From the NCBI GenBank assembly GCA_023052935.1, contig CM041293.1, positions 154,689,474 to 154,753,473 of the forward strand: a stretch of DNA of 64,000 nucleotides. The letters run 5' to 3'. The position numbers and the translations under genes are program-made. Below the pieces are notes generated by a model. That model did no database searches and had not been told where the DNA came from. It saw only the letters and a list, made by a program, of their open reading frames with translations. The stretch comes from Piezodorus guildinii (taxonomy: Eukaryota > Arthropoda > Insecta > Hemiptera > Pentatomidae). This document shows, in pieces, positions 11,364-23,099 of this stretch. Each line of letters opens with the position of its first letter. The first letter of the stretch is position 1.

Positions 11364-11460
<97 letters not shown>
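11276..11460. repeat. TA microsatellite, ~180 bp
   Basis: Near-pure (TA)n with a few AC and AAT interruptions. It begins exactly where REP-A copies have their TATATATTTCATATATA terminus, so it probably grew from that seed. Confidence 0.95.
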
Positions 11461-11462
<2 letters not shown>

Positions 11463-11689
11463 TATTTAATACATAGAATAAATAAATTATTTATTTAACC
11501 CCATAGGAAAGTGAAAGTGAAAAGTTTTTTGTGAGAGTTTTAAAATGTTTCAATATAAATTTCATCAAATTCCATTTGTCATTTTTGATAAAACCAACGT
11601 ATAGATTCTCCTTTTCATATCTATGTTTTGAAAACGGCTCTACAACAACAATAAACAAAAATAAAAAAAATAATCCTTTGCCATTATAA

Positions 11690-11975
11690 CCCATGAAGGG
11701 TTCCGGGCTCAGTAAATATAGAGATTCATACAGTTTCTGGGCCAAAGGCCGCTCAATGAGGTAATTGGGCCTTGCTTAGGCTCTGCCGTCAGGTTTTCCA
11801 TAACTTTTGGGTGTCCACTTTATAGAGGCTGGTTCTCCCCAGGAGAATTTTCGCACACCCGGTCGGCCTGGGGATGAAATAAAAGAATAAATAATATTCT
11901 ACCACAGCCGGGATTCGAATCCAGGACATGGATAATAGTATGTAGACCGCACCACTCCTTCATTGTTCACAGAGC
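11690..11975 (-). mobile_element. SINE-2 copy
   Basis: This minus-strand copy belongs to the second tRNA-derived family. The box B is GGATTCGAATCCCGGCTG on the minus strand (about 11909-11926). The body has a CCTGGGGAGAACCAGCC-like segment and the tail contains GAACCCTTCATGGGTTATAA. Compared with 61912-62216, the tRNA-like head is poorly preserved. Confidence 0.82.
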
Positions 11976-12717
11976 TATATGATATTATAAAAATAATAAA
12001 CCACTGTGTTATATTTGTATCTTTTTTTTGGAAATTATAATACTCTACTGATGAACTTTAAAGGTATTACTTTCATTTTTTAAATGTATACTGTGATTTT
12101 AACAATACCCAGTAAATTTGCAACTACAGTAAGTGTCAAAAGTATTCGGAATTCGTATTCCTTTTCATTTAATAAGTATATTTCACAAATATGTATTTAT
12201 ATAATTCTTTTTCACTCATAAAGCTTTAAAAGAGACCCTCTTAAATGAAAATCACTGACCAGATAACCGACAAGTTTACTGTTTTATAAAATATCCGATT
12301 AATAATGTAAAATTACAAGATCATTCAGTGTAACAAGTATTCGGAAATCGTAATATCCTGCTGTTTAATGATTTCAAAAGTTAATATTCTCACTAATCTT
12401 CGACATAATTTTATGTTGTAAACTATTCTTCTCCCTTATGTAACATATTCCCAATCTTTAGAAGAATTTTTTTTTTTAAATAAGGCCCTAAAATAAAAAC
12501 GCAACAGTCGAACAAGGCCTTCGAATAATTTTTTAAAGAGAAATAGTTTAAATGTTAAAAAAATTGAAGAGAATATGTGGATGGTTATGCATAGTGTAGA
12601 TAATATAATAATAATATATAAAAGCAGAAAATTGAGCGTTCAAAAAAAATAATAAAATAAATAAATATAAATAATATAAATAAAAAAAAAAAATCAGTCT
12701 TTCAGTTTTAACATTTA

Positions 12718-13050
12718 ATGGCTGATTATTCATCTGATAGGAATACAATACCTCAAATGAGTAAACCTCAGCTTATTTCTGAATTTTTCAGAACTTCTGG
12801 ATACACAATAAGTGTTTTAACTGTTCACTAGGTTCTAAAAAAGTATGACGTATAGAAAAACATTATACAAGAATTTCCAGACTTCAGAAATTCAAGAATT
12901 TCAGAAGTCTTTCATCAAGCAAGGCAATAAAAGGGTTGGCTGAATGTTTGTAACATCTTTTTAAAGAGAAGATCGATGTATTAAAATGTTAACAGACGAC
13001 TTCCACACTAAAATACATAGTTCTTGTTAAAAAAATGATGGTTTAGAGAA
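12718..13050 (+). pseudogene. Decayed Tc1-like transposase N-terminus
   Basis: An ATG at 12718 opens 37 codons containing MSKPQLISEFFRTSGYTISV, then a stop, then VLKKYDV and further broken frames. The position just inside the left end, and the helix-turn-helix-like wording ending in VLKKYDV, suit the DNA-binding part of a Tc1 transposase. The catalytic DDE portion is not recognisable downstream. Confidence 0.4.
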
Positions 13051-13884
13051 AACCAAATAAAGAATTTAGTATGTCATAGTAAAACACCTTGAGCGGTCAG
13101 TGATAGTCAGGTCTGTTTTTCTTTGTTAAAGTTTAATAACATTGGGTTCATGGACAGAATTATTGATAGGTTTGTGTATTTTTTAAGTATGAAAAGGCAG
13201 AATTAAAAGTATAAGAAAAATGACGAATAAATTAAATGTTTAAAATACGCGTGACCATGACTCAGGACATATATACGTTATCTATTCAGATTTAGTTGCT
13301 GCAAAATTTTCAAAAAGTTCTCGAAATCACTCTTCTATGATTTCTTTAAAATTTAATTAACTATTTGTGGGTCCTACTAAAAAGGAAAATCAAGAAATAC
13401 CATGTTCAAAATGATAATGACCTCAAGAAACAAGAAGGGCTTGAATGGGATAATATTTCACACCAAACAAATAATTAATTAGTTAGACTAATTCCTGGTT
13501 GGTTAAAACGGATAATTTTACAGAAAGTTTTACCAAGTGGAAATAAAGTAATTGTTGTCTTAATTTTTGGTTTTAGTTGTTGTATACCTTCCTTCTAACA
13601 TAATAAAGTCGTTAACAACTCCTTAAAAACATAAAAAATAAATATCAGTTATTGTTTTCATAATTATTAATTAAATTTTAATCATTTTAATTGGATTTGT
13701 GCAATGATGAGCATGGTACATCAACTGAGTCTATTTATATATAGTTTGTATAGTGGAATGTTTTTCATTGTTCAGGTTTTGTCATGTTCAGTTATAATTT
13801 TAAATTGTTATGATAGAATTTTAAGATTGTTAACGTTAATCTCATAAATTATTAATTTATTTTGACTGTATATATAAACATGTT

Positions 13885-14060
13885 GTGTGTGTGTGTGTGT
13901 GTGTGTATGTGTGTGTGTATGTGCATGAAATGTATGGGTATGTGTGTGTGTGTATATGGGTATATGTATATATATAATATTATTATATATATATAGGGTG
14001 CGTGTTGTATGAATGTATGTATATATATGTGTATATATATATTTTATTTATTCTTTTGTC
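13885..14060. repeat. TG/TA microsatellite
   Basis: Compound (TG)n and (TA)n tract with interruptions; non-coding. Confidence 0.95.
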
Positions 14061-14162
14061 ATACAATTTAACATAGTTGTATGTTTTCATGACAAATTGT
14101 AAGACGATTATTTGTAACTCGACAATATTTTGTACTTTTAGATCTAAGTTGTTCCACTGCAC

Positions 14163-14190
14163 CTGAAGATGGCATTGTAGCCGAAACGTA
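14163..14190 (+). ncRNA. Hammerhead-like core motif (Penelope type)
   Basis: The order CTGAAGA, a short stem (TGGC/GCC) and GAAACGTA is that of a hammerhead ribozyme core, with one change from the consensus CUGAUGA. Related motifs lie at 23163, 23393, 47337, 49167 and 63021. Penelope-like elements are known to carry minimal hammerheads. Catalytic activity is doubtful given the core change. Confidence 0.45.
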
Positions 14191-14320
14191 GTGCGAATAT
14201 TTTTTTTTCAATAAAATAGTGGTGAAGTAGACATCAGCCTCCAATTTTATTTACATAAAAAATAAGTTAAAATCAAGTAAATTACGGAATGGTAGTGAAT
14301 TCTGAATACTTTTGACACTG

Positions 14321-14917
14321 TATCTAAAATAAACAAGTGCAGCATAAAATGTCTTTTTGTTAATCTTTTGCTCTTCGTATTTTTGTTTATGTTTATTTAG
14401 TACAGTTGACGGCACGGTAGACGTTTATCATAAGATCTAAAAAATAATTTCTGATAATTCACAACGCAGAAAGGAACATCTCCTTTGCAGATCTTGCAAG
14501 ACCTAATGTGAAGCCTTGAGAGATCCGGTTTTACAATGTTCCATCATTATCTCAGTCATCGGCAAGCAGGAAACCTCTTTGGTTACTCATTATTCATTCT
14601 ATGCGTTCTTATTATGGGGAAAGATCGATTAGATTTTAATAAGAATAATGATAACATAATGCGGTATTTTTTAATTCTATAAATTCTCTGTAATGACATA
14701 ATACCCGTAATTCTAGAATTAAAACCGGTTTATCTCCATTTAAAATTACGCCAGAAATACATTCACAATAAAACGTCTTCGAGTCAATAAACTTGAAGAA
14801 TTAAGTGGATACGTTTCTTAATGCATACTAAGTGAATTATTACATACATAATGACAACCTAGTGAACATTAAATATATTTTTTTAACAAATTACGAGTAA
14901 AAGATATAAAAGAATCA
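14321..14917. other. No gene seen
   Basis: A+T-rich sequence without recognisable coding, RNA or repeat features. Confidence 0.45.
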
Positions 14918-14929
14918 TTGCTATTATTT

Positions 14930-15088
14930 TTTAATTTTTTTTACTTATTTATTGGAATTTACAACTGTATACAGGAATACAGTAAATTAGATGAAATATA
15001 TAAAGGCATGAAACACATGTAGAGAAGCTTCCCAATGGAAGCACTCTAAAAATGTTCTAAACTAGAAGGTCTCGGGGCCATCTCCTTC
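14930..15088 (-). mobile_element. Jockey-like LINE, 159-bp 3' end
   Basis: The exact 12-mer TTGCTATTATTT at 14918-14929 and 15089-15100 delimits a 159-bp minus-strand insert. It carries the last codons of the Jockey-like ORF2 (…GPRDLLV-type ending, near 15075) and its 3' untranslated hairpin region. It is a dead-on-arrival copy. Confidence 0.85.
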
Positions 15089-15100
15089 TTGCTATTATTT

Positions 15101-15707
15101 AAATATCAAATGAAAACAAAGAAACAAAGAGCGAATTACAGGTGATTAACCAATAACCAAACATTTGATAGTCAATAATAATTATAAACAATCAATAATC
15201 AGTATTGAAATTTTACTTTTCCAACGTAGCCAAATCATGCGCTATCATCAAGTGAGCTCTTAGGTATTAAAAAAAAATCATATCTCTGTTGATAAAATCA
15301 ATATATGAATTTTGAAATACATTTAGAGATAAAGATAAATTGTTAAAGAATTACTTAAATTGAGGCCATAGTTTCAAAACTGACTCAATCCACAATTTTG
15401 TGCAATTTTGTTTTCATTTTCACAAGTTCTCGATGCATTACATCTACTAGCAAACTCTTTTTGACCAAAACCGACTCAATCCAGTATAAAAATGCATTTA
15501 AATTTTTGTAAAAGCAGTATCAGTTTTGATCAAATAAAGTTAATCCATTTCATGAATGCATTTTAATATTTATAATTAATTTTCATACAAGCATGTAATT
15601 TTTTTTCTTAATAAAAAATTTGTTTACATTTTTTTCTTTTCTCCGACCTAAATAATCAGACTATTGTTTGTCTTTTTGTTGTTGTTTTAAAACAAGGTTT
15701 TCAAAAA
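15101..15707. other. No gene seen
   Basis: A+T-rich. The phrase GACTCAATCCA recurs near 15382 and 15473, but I see no larger structure. Confidence 0.45.
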
Positions 15708-15716
15708 GATGTTGGA

Positions 15717-16695
15717 ATTTTTTTTTATTTAATATTTTTATTGAAATTTACAACTGTATTTTGTAATACAACAAGTAAATATGATGGTAATGATAAAATA
15801 CATGAAGAGAAAATGCCCATTGGCATCACTCCACTAAGTAACTAAACTAGAAGGTCTCGAGACCATCTTCTTTTCAGGCGCCCCGTAGGTATGTCAGGAA
15901 TTGAAGAGGAAGCAAGAATTGAAACTAGAGGATTAGAGTGGGAGTGAAATTTGTCACGGAAGGATTGATACATGGTTCGTGCCAAATCAGCAACATATGG
16001 GATGTTAAGGTCTTTATGGATGAGTTTATTTGTGACAAAGTAAGGAGCATTGAGGATTTTTCGAAGGATTTTGGATTGTAAGGATTGAATAAGAAAAGAA
16101 TTTGATGGTTTCATAGAGCCCCAAAGCTCAACTCGTAAGTCCAGATAGGCCTTATGATGGTGATATAGATGAGCCTTTTTTAGATAAGTGGAAGGTTGGA
16201 GCGTCTGTCCAGTAAGTGTTGTAGTAAGCGAAAGCGACGGGCAGTTTCTTGTCGTTTCAGTCTTGTGTGGGGATTCCATGTTAGACGATTGTCAAGTAGA
16301 AGTCCTAGGTAGCGGATCTGTTCAACTGGAACAAGCGGAATATTATTAAAGGAAACTTTAGGGCAGGATGTCATAGGTTTACGACGAAGGGTAAAGGTAA
16401 TTTGGTGGGATTTGTTGGAATTGATTTTGATTCTCCAATTCTGACACCATATCTCAAGCTCTCTTACATGGGATTGAAGAGTTTGAGAGGCAATAGTAGG
16501 ACCGTTATTAACCGATAACACACAAGTGTCATCAGCATAGGTAGAAAGGAAGGTGTTGGGATGGATTGGGATATCAGCTGTATAAACTGTGTAGAGGATG
16601 GGTCCAAGGATACTACCTTGAGGGACACCAGTAGACTGAGTAAAAAGGGATGAATAGGAACTATTGTGGTTTATTTTGAAGGATCTTTCAGAGAG
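15717..16695 (-). pseudogene. Jockey-like LINE, 5'-truncated ORF2
   Basis: The minus strand encodes the end of a Jockey-clade reverse transcriptase. The segment from GVPQGSILGP (about 16600) and YADDTCVLSV (about 16520) runs to the conserved WCQNWRIKINSNKSHQITFT and IRYLGLLLDNRLTWNPHTRLK blocks, then LWGSMKPSNS and NAPYFVTNKLIHKDLNIPYV. It ends RWSRDLLV* near 15842, followed by the family 3' untranslated region and T-run. A frameshift separates 16180-16521 from 15842-16279. The likely target duplication is GATGTTGGA (15708-15716 and 16696-16704). The YADD box is intact, but the 5' half and endonuclease are absent. Confidence 0.88.
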
Positions 16696-16984
16696 GATGT
16701 TGGACGTGAACGTGTAAATTGACTTGAGATTTCAACTTATTCCCCGAAAGGTATTGGTTTGCTTCCCAGATTGCTTCAATACCGGCTCAAAACAAAATTT
16801 AAATTTTCGTAAACCTGGATATAATAAAATATTGGAAGTGGGTCTTAAATGTTTGGCGACCTTCCTTCTTTTGAATAAAAATGAATAATAACAATTAAAC
16901 CATAATGCATGGCTCTAAAACGTTTTTTGGGTCTCCTGTAAAATTATTGGAAATGGATTATGACGGTTTTGGAATAAATCGCCT

Positions 16985-17707
16985 CAATTGAATTCCAATA
17001 GAAACATGTGTTTTATTAAATTATCAATTATATTTTTATCAAGTACATTCAGTTAGATAATATATATATTATATTTTTTTTTAATCTTTAGCTATCCAAC
17101 GGTATATTATACATCTATATTACTATTCTTGGGTTCAAAAACACAAAAATTGCATGAAAAAATAATTTTGCATTTGTCTCGTTTAGTTGTCTATTAAATT
17201 CGCTCAACTTGCATATTTAGCTGTTATTTATTATGGCTAACAAGTTGATGTGCCTAATTTTTTTAAACCTACAAGATTAAAGGTACTTTATATAAAGAAA
17301 ATTTAAAATATTGACATTTAAGCCCATTCAGGCTATTTCAATCAGAGTGAAACGTCATATTAAAGCCCATTAAATTTTACATCCACAAAACAGGTTTCAT
17401 CAAAACCGTTACAACCGTTTTTAAGAAAATCATAAAAAGATGCAAAATTCAAGGTATAAAGTGGCTCGTCTTGATAAAAAGGTTGCTGTAACATCTTGGA
17501 CGTATTGTTGTCTCAAATTCAGTATCATAGGACTTTTAGTTTTTGCGTAGACTTTCCACATACGGAAACACAAAAACACAGACATCTTTGCAGGACTAGG
17601 TCATTTGGACTCAGGAGACCCTAAGAAGTGTATTTCCGTCAAAAACCGGAATTAGAAAATTTTCACGATCGCAATACTTTCCCTTACTATATATTTCATA
17701 TATAACC
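16985..17707 (+). repeat. REP-A copy
   Basis: A nearly full-length copy, running from the AAACATGTGTTTTATTAAA segment through the GGTATATTATACAT, GTTCAACTTG-like, and AAATTTAAAATATTGACATT segments to CACGATCGCAATACTTTCCC and the A+T-rich end. The left terminal ACTTTCACTTAC is not recognisable. Confidence 0.85.
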
Positions 17708-17711
17708 TAAA

Positions 17712-17770
17712 AGAAAACCTGTACCACTACAACGCATGAAAGGTCTTGGTCTCAGTACATATAGAGATTA
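17712..17770 (-). mobile_element. SINE-2, tail fragment
   Basis: Shares ACCTGTACCACTACAACGCA and CTCAGTACATATAGAGATT with the full SINE-2 copy at 61912-62216. Only the 3' tail end is present. Confidence 0.75.
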
Positions 17771-17983
17771 CAGAGAGGTTAGCATTGATATTATTAATCA
17801 GGTAAATATATTATTAAAACGAATTTGATATACAAATAAAGAAGAAGTTAGCAAAATCATTTTAAGACAAATTTCTATCTCATACACAAAGTTGTGTAAG
17901 GTAATGGAGGTAACGATTGTTGAAAGTTATTTAATCTGAAACAAATATTTCTATTGAAACTCAATGTAATTATTCGACCTCTT

Positions 17984-20900
17984 GGTTTATTATTTTCAAT
18001 AATGAACCTTTGTAATCAACCAATAATTAAAAAAAAATTACCCTCCCTCGAAATTTAAGGAGTTACGTTTCAAAATGCTTAGAACCCGAATAAACAATTT
18101 TAAAAATTCCTTTCACCGTCCGCGGCATTTCTCCGAAACTGCAAGACTAACTTTTTTGAAATTCACCACAAAAATACTAGAGCATGCAACGATAGACGTT
18201 GATATCAGCTGGTTATTTTCAATATAGCAGTCAATTAAAAGTAATTTAATTCACTAACTCAGTTATTTTTGAAGATAGTGAAAAAAATGTATAAATGTTT
18301 TTAACCAAAAAATAATTATAAATAAGGGAGAAAAAAGATAAAAATTGAAATTTTATCCATAAATACGCCCATAACTCAATTATTTTGAAGATGTAGAAAA
18401 ATATGTATAGAGTTTTGGAATCAGTAAAGTGGAAAAAAAATTAAAACAAATGAATAAAAAAAGTATGTAATAGAGTTTAAGTATAAATGTATAGAGTTTT
18501 AGAATCAGTTAAGTGGAAAAAAAAGTAACATAAATAAAAAAAGTTGATATGTGAATTCAAGTCATTAATTATAATAGATGTAATTCCACCAAAAAAACGG
18601 TTATTATTAAAGATAGAGAAAAATCGAAATGATTTTCAAGATCAAGACAACGCGATGAACAAAGAGGAAAGATTAAATAAAAACAATAATCTTCTTTGAT
18701 CATGCTACAACTTCTAAGAAATACGATTTCCCAAAAACTCTGTTATTATCGAAGATAGAGAAAAATGTAAGATGCTCCGGAATCAGGAAATTTTTATTTG
18801 AATAAAAGTCAAAAAAAGAGAAAAGGAAATAGTAACGCTGTCCAGCATAAATGCTTTTGGTTTATTATTTTCAATAATGTACTTTTGTAATCGACCTCTC
18901 AAAATTTGTGGTCGTTTCAAGATTCGTAAAACTCGAATAACGAATAAAAAAAAAAATCCGTTTCTCTTAATAAAAAAATACAAATTTTGTTCTTAGTGCT
19001 ATTTCATAGAGAATTAAATTCCTACAAAAAGAAAAAAAACACCATATTCTTTTTGGGAATAATAAACCATTGTGCAATAATTTTCAGTGTTTTTTTAACT
19101 CTAACTTTACTTAAAAGTTCTTTAATTGATTTTAACAACGGAGGTAAGTGAAAGTGAGTTGCTCCCACCTGATCTTTTAATATTATTTAGCGGCTAGGAG
19201 AGATAATGTTTCATATATGCTAAGAAACGGCTGTAATACTACACTGAAAAGCTTTAAATTATAGGTAATGAATCATCGACGTTTGGTACATCTGTGTAAA
19301 CATCCGACACCGATCTTTATTCTAAACTATTTTTTTCATCCATGTTAGGTCTAGAAACTTTTTCTGAGAAAATGATTATCAATTGTTTGTTTATCTTGAA
19401 TCTGAAAATTCCCTGAAAGATCGGGAGATAGATGACCTTTATAATCAAGGAGAGAATTTCGATATTGTGTTTTTTTTTTTTTATATACAGAAATCTAGAG
19501 ATTTAGTCAATGATTTTGGTCAAGTTAGCTTCCCTACTATAAAGTGAATGTAAGAGATACCACAAATGACACATGGTTATTGCAAATGAAAACGCGTTTA
19601 TTCGCGTTATTTTGGTTAAAAAACAACAATGCATTTTTTCTCTATCTTCGAAAACAACGTAATTACAAGTGTATATATAAGTGAGATTTAATTTTTTTTT
19701 CTTTTCCTTTATTTTATTTTTTTCATTTATCGCGCTCTACTGATAGTAAGTGAATGTAAGAGATACCACAAATGACACATGGTTATTGCAAATGAAAACG
19801 CCACAAATTACTACACAATGGTTTATTATTTCCAAATAACAATATTAGAGTCTAACTGCTTATATAGCTGTTGATAGCCAATAATTCAAAGGATAACATC
19901 ATGTCACTACTGTTGATTTCAAAACGCAATATCTCAGGTTGTTGTTAACCAATTTAAATAATTCTTTTTTCATTTTGTCAAAAATGTTGTTCTCTATCAA
20001 ATGACACTAAAAGTGAAAAAAGTGAATTTTTTTTTTCTTTTCTTTTTTTACAATTATTCGCGTTATTTTGGTTAAAAAACAACAATGCATTTTTTCTCTA
20101 TCTTCGAAAATAACATAATTACAAGTGTATATATAAGTGAGATATCAAATTTTTTTTCTTTTCCTTTATTTCATTTTTTTCATTTATCGCGCCCTACTGA
20201 TAGTAAGTGAATGTAAGAGATACCACAAATGACACATGGTTATTGCAAATGAAAACGCCACAAATTATTACACAATGGTTTATTATTTCCAAATAACAAT
20301 ATTAGAGTCTAACTGCTAATATAGCTGTTGATAGCCAATAATTCAAAGGATAATATCATGTCACTACTGCTGATTTCTAAACGCAATATCTCAGCTTGTT
20401 GTTAACCAATTTAAATGATTCTTTTTTCATTTTGTTCTCTATCAAATGGCATTAAAAGTGAAAAAAGTGAATTCGATTTTTTTTCTTTTCTTTTTTACAA
20501 TTATTCGCGTTATTTTGGTTAAAAACAACAATGCATTTTTTTTCTATCTTCGAAAATAACGTAATTACAAGTGTATATATAAGTGATATTTCAATTTTTT
20601 TTTCTTTTATTGCGCTCTACTGATTCTAAAACTCCATATATACTTTTCTCTATCGTCATAAGTAACTGAGTTATGAGCGTATCTATGTGTAAAATTTCAT
20701 TTTTTTCTTTTCTTTTCTCTTTTTTATATAATTATTCGTCTGTTTTTTTTTTGTTAAAAATACTAGTACATTTTTTCTCTATCTTCAAAAATAACTGAGT
20801 TATTGAATTAAATCACGTTTAATCGGCCGCCATTTTGAAACTAACCAGCTGATATCAACGTCTAGGGGTTAGGATCATCGTTGTATGGACTAGTATTTTT

Positions 20901-21056
20901 GTGGCGAATGTAAAAAAAAAAAAAGATTTTTTTTTTATTCGTTATTCAGATTCTACACACCTCCAAACGTAACCTCTCAAATTTCGAGAGAGGGTATTTT
21001 TTTTTTTTTTTTGTTTGGTCGATTACAAAGGTTGATTATAGAAAATAATAAACCAA
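17984..21056. repeat. Inverted-repeat mosaic (foldback-like), ~3.1 kb
   Basis: The left arm (about 17984-18420) and right arm (about 20640-21056) are reverse complements. Both begin with GGTTTATTATTTTC and share the blocks TTTGTAATCAACC, CTCGAAATTT, CCACAAAAATACTAG and GACGTTGATATCAGCTGGTT. The ~30-bp monomer AACTCAGTTATTTTTGAAGA with TAGAGAAAAATG recurs on the left in one sense (near 18256, 18370, 18597 and 18741) and on the right in the other (near 19636, 20093, 20540, 20655 and 20775). There is no coding capacity. A REP-A end fragment (about 19100-19180) and a further end-like copy (18857-18900) lie inside. It looks like a compound foldback element, but transposase and target duplication are not identified. 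Confidence 0.75.
19595..20600. repeat. ~450-bp tandem repeat, about 2.3 units
   Basis: TTCGCGTTATTTTGGTTAAA recurs at about 19601, 20058 and 20505. The units share AAGTGAATGTAAGAGATACC, CAAATGACACATGGTTATTG and ATATAGCTGTTGATAGCC. Copies are close to identical apart from T-run length and a few substitutions, so the array is recent. Confidence 0.88.
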
Positions 21057-22049
21057 AACTAAAAAAATGTTTTTCATAAGTGTATTTAATTTTTTATGAG
21101 AGTGAAATAAGGCATGTTTAGAATTTTAAAGTGTTTTTTTTTTTTTTGTTTTTGATATGGATATACGTATCTTTTGGCTGGGGATCTTGTGTAACGTTTT
21201 TTCACCCTCAGTTTGATACGGTCTAGCTCTAGATAGCATTGCTCGGATTACTGTGACGGAAAATATTTTGTTATTTAACATTTGCTGCTAGGACCTACTG
21301 TTAAGGAGTTCGAATAAAAAAAAAAATAAATAAATAAAAAAAAATCAAGTTTTGCTTCATTTATTAAGTGTTAGGGCTATATCTGTGAAAAAAAAAACTC
21401 AGCTGGTGTTTATTGCATCGAATATCTGACGTTATTTCCATATATAATATTTGTCGCTAGGACCTAATGTTTAGGAGCTTTATATATCATTAGAAACCGG
21501 ATTTTCGTGCAGTGAAAAAACGTAAAACGTGCAGTAAAAATCTCGAAATATGCAAAATATTGCAGCAAAATCCCAAAATATAAAATTGAGGGTATATATA
21601 CCTTAAACGTCCAAAAATAAATTAACCTAAATCTGTATGGAAGAGGAAGTCAACCTTTAAACGTAGTTTTTTTGGTAAATTACTTCCCTATAGTTAAGAA
21701 TAGTTAAAAACCTGAATCACGTGAATAAAAGATCTATATAAAATTTTGTTATAACTAGACAAAATTATCCAATTCATTGACTAGTTTATTTAAATAATTG
21801 ATCATCAATAAACTTTTTATCTGATTTGTACCTTATATAGTTAATTAGATTGTGAATTTACAAAACATCTTATAAGTCATGTAATAACTCACTAAAAACA
21901 GTTAAAAGAATTGATCAGATATGCTTGTAAATAATAAATAGAGCTATATTATGTATACTAGGATAATTGATTAAATATATATAATTTTAATTGATTAATT
22001 TCTATGGCAACTAAAGGATAAATGAGCGAAATTTCTTTTTTTTTTTTTT
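21057..22049. other. A+T-rich stretch, nothing recognised
   Basis: Homopolymer-rich sequence. TTGCTGCTAGGACCTACTGTT (21281) and TTGTCGCTAGGACCTAATGTT (21450) are near-copies about 170 bp apart, suggesting a degraded local duplication. No gene is visible. Confidence 0.4.
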
Positions 22050-22421
22050 TTTATGCAATATTTTTGTTTTTGAATATAAGAACAGAAATATCGATGTAAA
22101 ATATACCGCTGGAATGCTAAAAATTTTAGAAAAAATATTATCTTATAAACAAAGTTTTAAAAGTTAAAGGAGAATGATGAAAAGCTGATAAACTAACTAA
22201 TTGTTGGAGATAATGACATAACAGATTATTTAATAATAATCTATTGTATTATTATTTTGTCTATTGAAGTAATGTTTCTATCGAAACTATACAATTCTTT
22301 AACCTTTTTAATTTTACTTACCAAAAGTTCATCTCTAATTTTATTTAGAAGTTCTTTAATTGAGTTTAACAACAGTCGTAAGGGAAAGTCGTACGATGCT
22401 CCCACCAGATTTATTTTTTCC
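22050..22421 (-). repeat. REP-A copy, partial
   Basis: Carries the REP-A end half in minus orientation: AATATACCGCTGGAATGCTA, TTATCTTATAAACAAAGTTT, AATTGAGTTTAACAAC, then GGGAAAGTCGTACGATGCTC before CCAGATTT. Diverged from other copies. Confidence 0.72.
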
Positions 22422-23099
22422 CCGTGAGGGAGAAATATTTACATGATTTTTAGCTGGGAGCCTGTAACTTTCATTGTTTTTTTCTATGAGTGATTTTGTG
22501 ATCATTTTTTTTTTCAGTTTACTCAATAAACGTCAGTGACCTCTTTCATCATTAGGTACGCCATTAACAGGCTGCAATTTATTCAAGTGAAATGTTGTTT
22601 TCTTCAAATGACGGAGAGATTTTCCGAGAATCTATAAATAGAAGACTTGGGTGATGGTTAACCTCTAACCCCTGATCAATATTACTTTTTTTCATGTTTT
22701 TGCTAAAACACACGTGAACTTGATAACTTTATAAGTTTTATTTGATTTGAATTTTGTTTTTTTTTAAGAGAGCTTTCTTTGAATTTCTGATTATACATAT
22801 GGACATATTTAAGAAAATCTTATAAATTTTACAACGAGCCAATACTTTTAATAAACCAGAGAAAAATATCCAAACAACGAGTAACAATACGATTCTTCTC
22901 AGCCACAGATTGGGAGATTTTTCATTTTCACCAAAAATACATAGACACCAAAAACCGGATGGGATTCTGTGTATTTCTGCAAGAAACTAACTAACGGCTT
23001 TTTTGTTGGCTAAATGGCGCTTAACGTGTTTCTATAATGTAAATAACCTTGCGTTTATAGTGTCAATAAACATTCACAACCAAAAACTATTGTATTATT

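Larger units (their letters stand above)
12127..14320 (+). mobile_element. Tc1-like DNA transposon, complete ends
   Basis: Both ends carry CAGT(AAG)TGTCAAAAGTATTC-type inverted repeats next to TA dinucleotides: the left begins at 12127 after TA, and the right ends at 14320 before TA. A second, similar motif (CAGTGTAACAAGTATTCGG) sits ~200 bp inside the left end at about 12328. This resembles the inverted/direct repeat ends of some Tc1 elements, which hold two transposase-binding sites. The interior holds a decayed transposase start, a TG/TA microsatellite and a hammerhead-like motif that probably belongs to a nested element. At 2.2 kb it is longer than a typical Tc1, consistent with insertions inside. 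Confidence 0.75.

Noticed and set aside
11154..11402. Open frame of alternating Tyr and Ile (also at 32562-32816, 43575-43775 and 54620-54868)
   Set aside because: These are translations of TA microsatellites.
19595..20600. CRISPR-like regular repeats
   Set aside because: Units are ~450 bp, adjacent and eukaryotic in context; there are no short repeats with unique spacers anywhere in the window.
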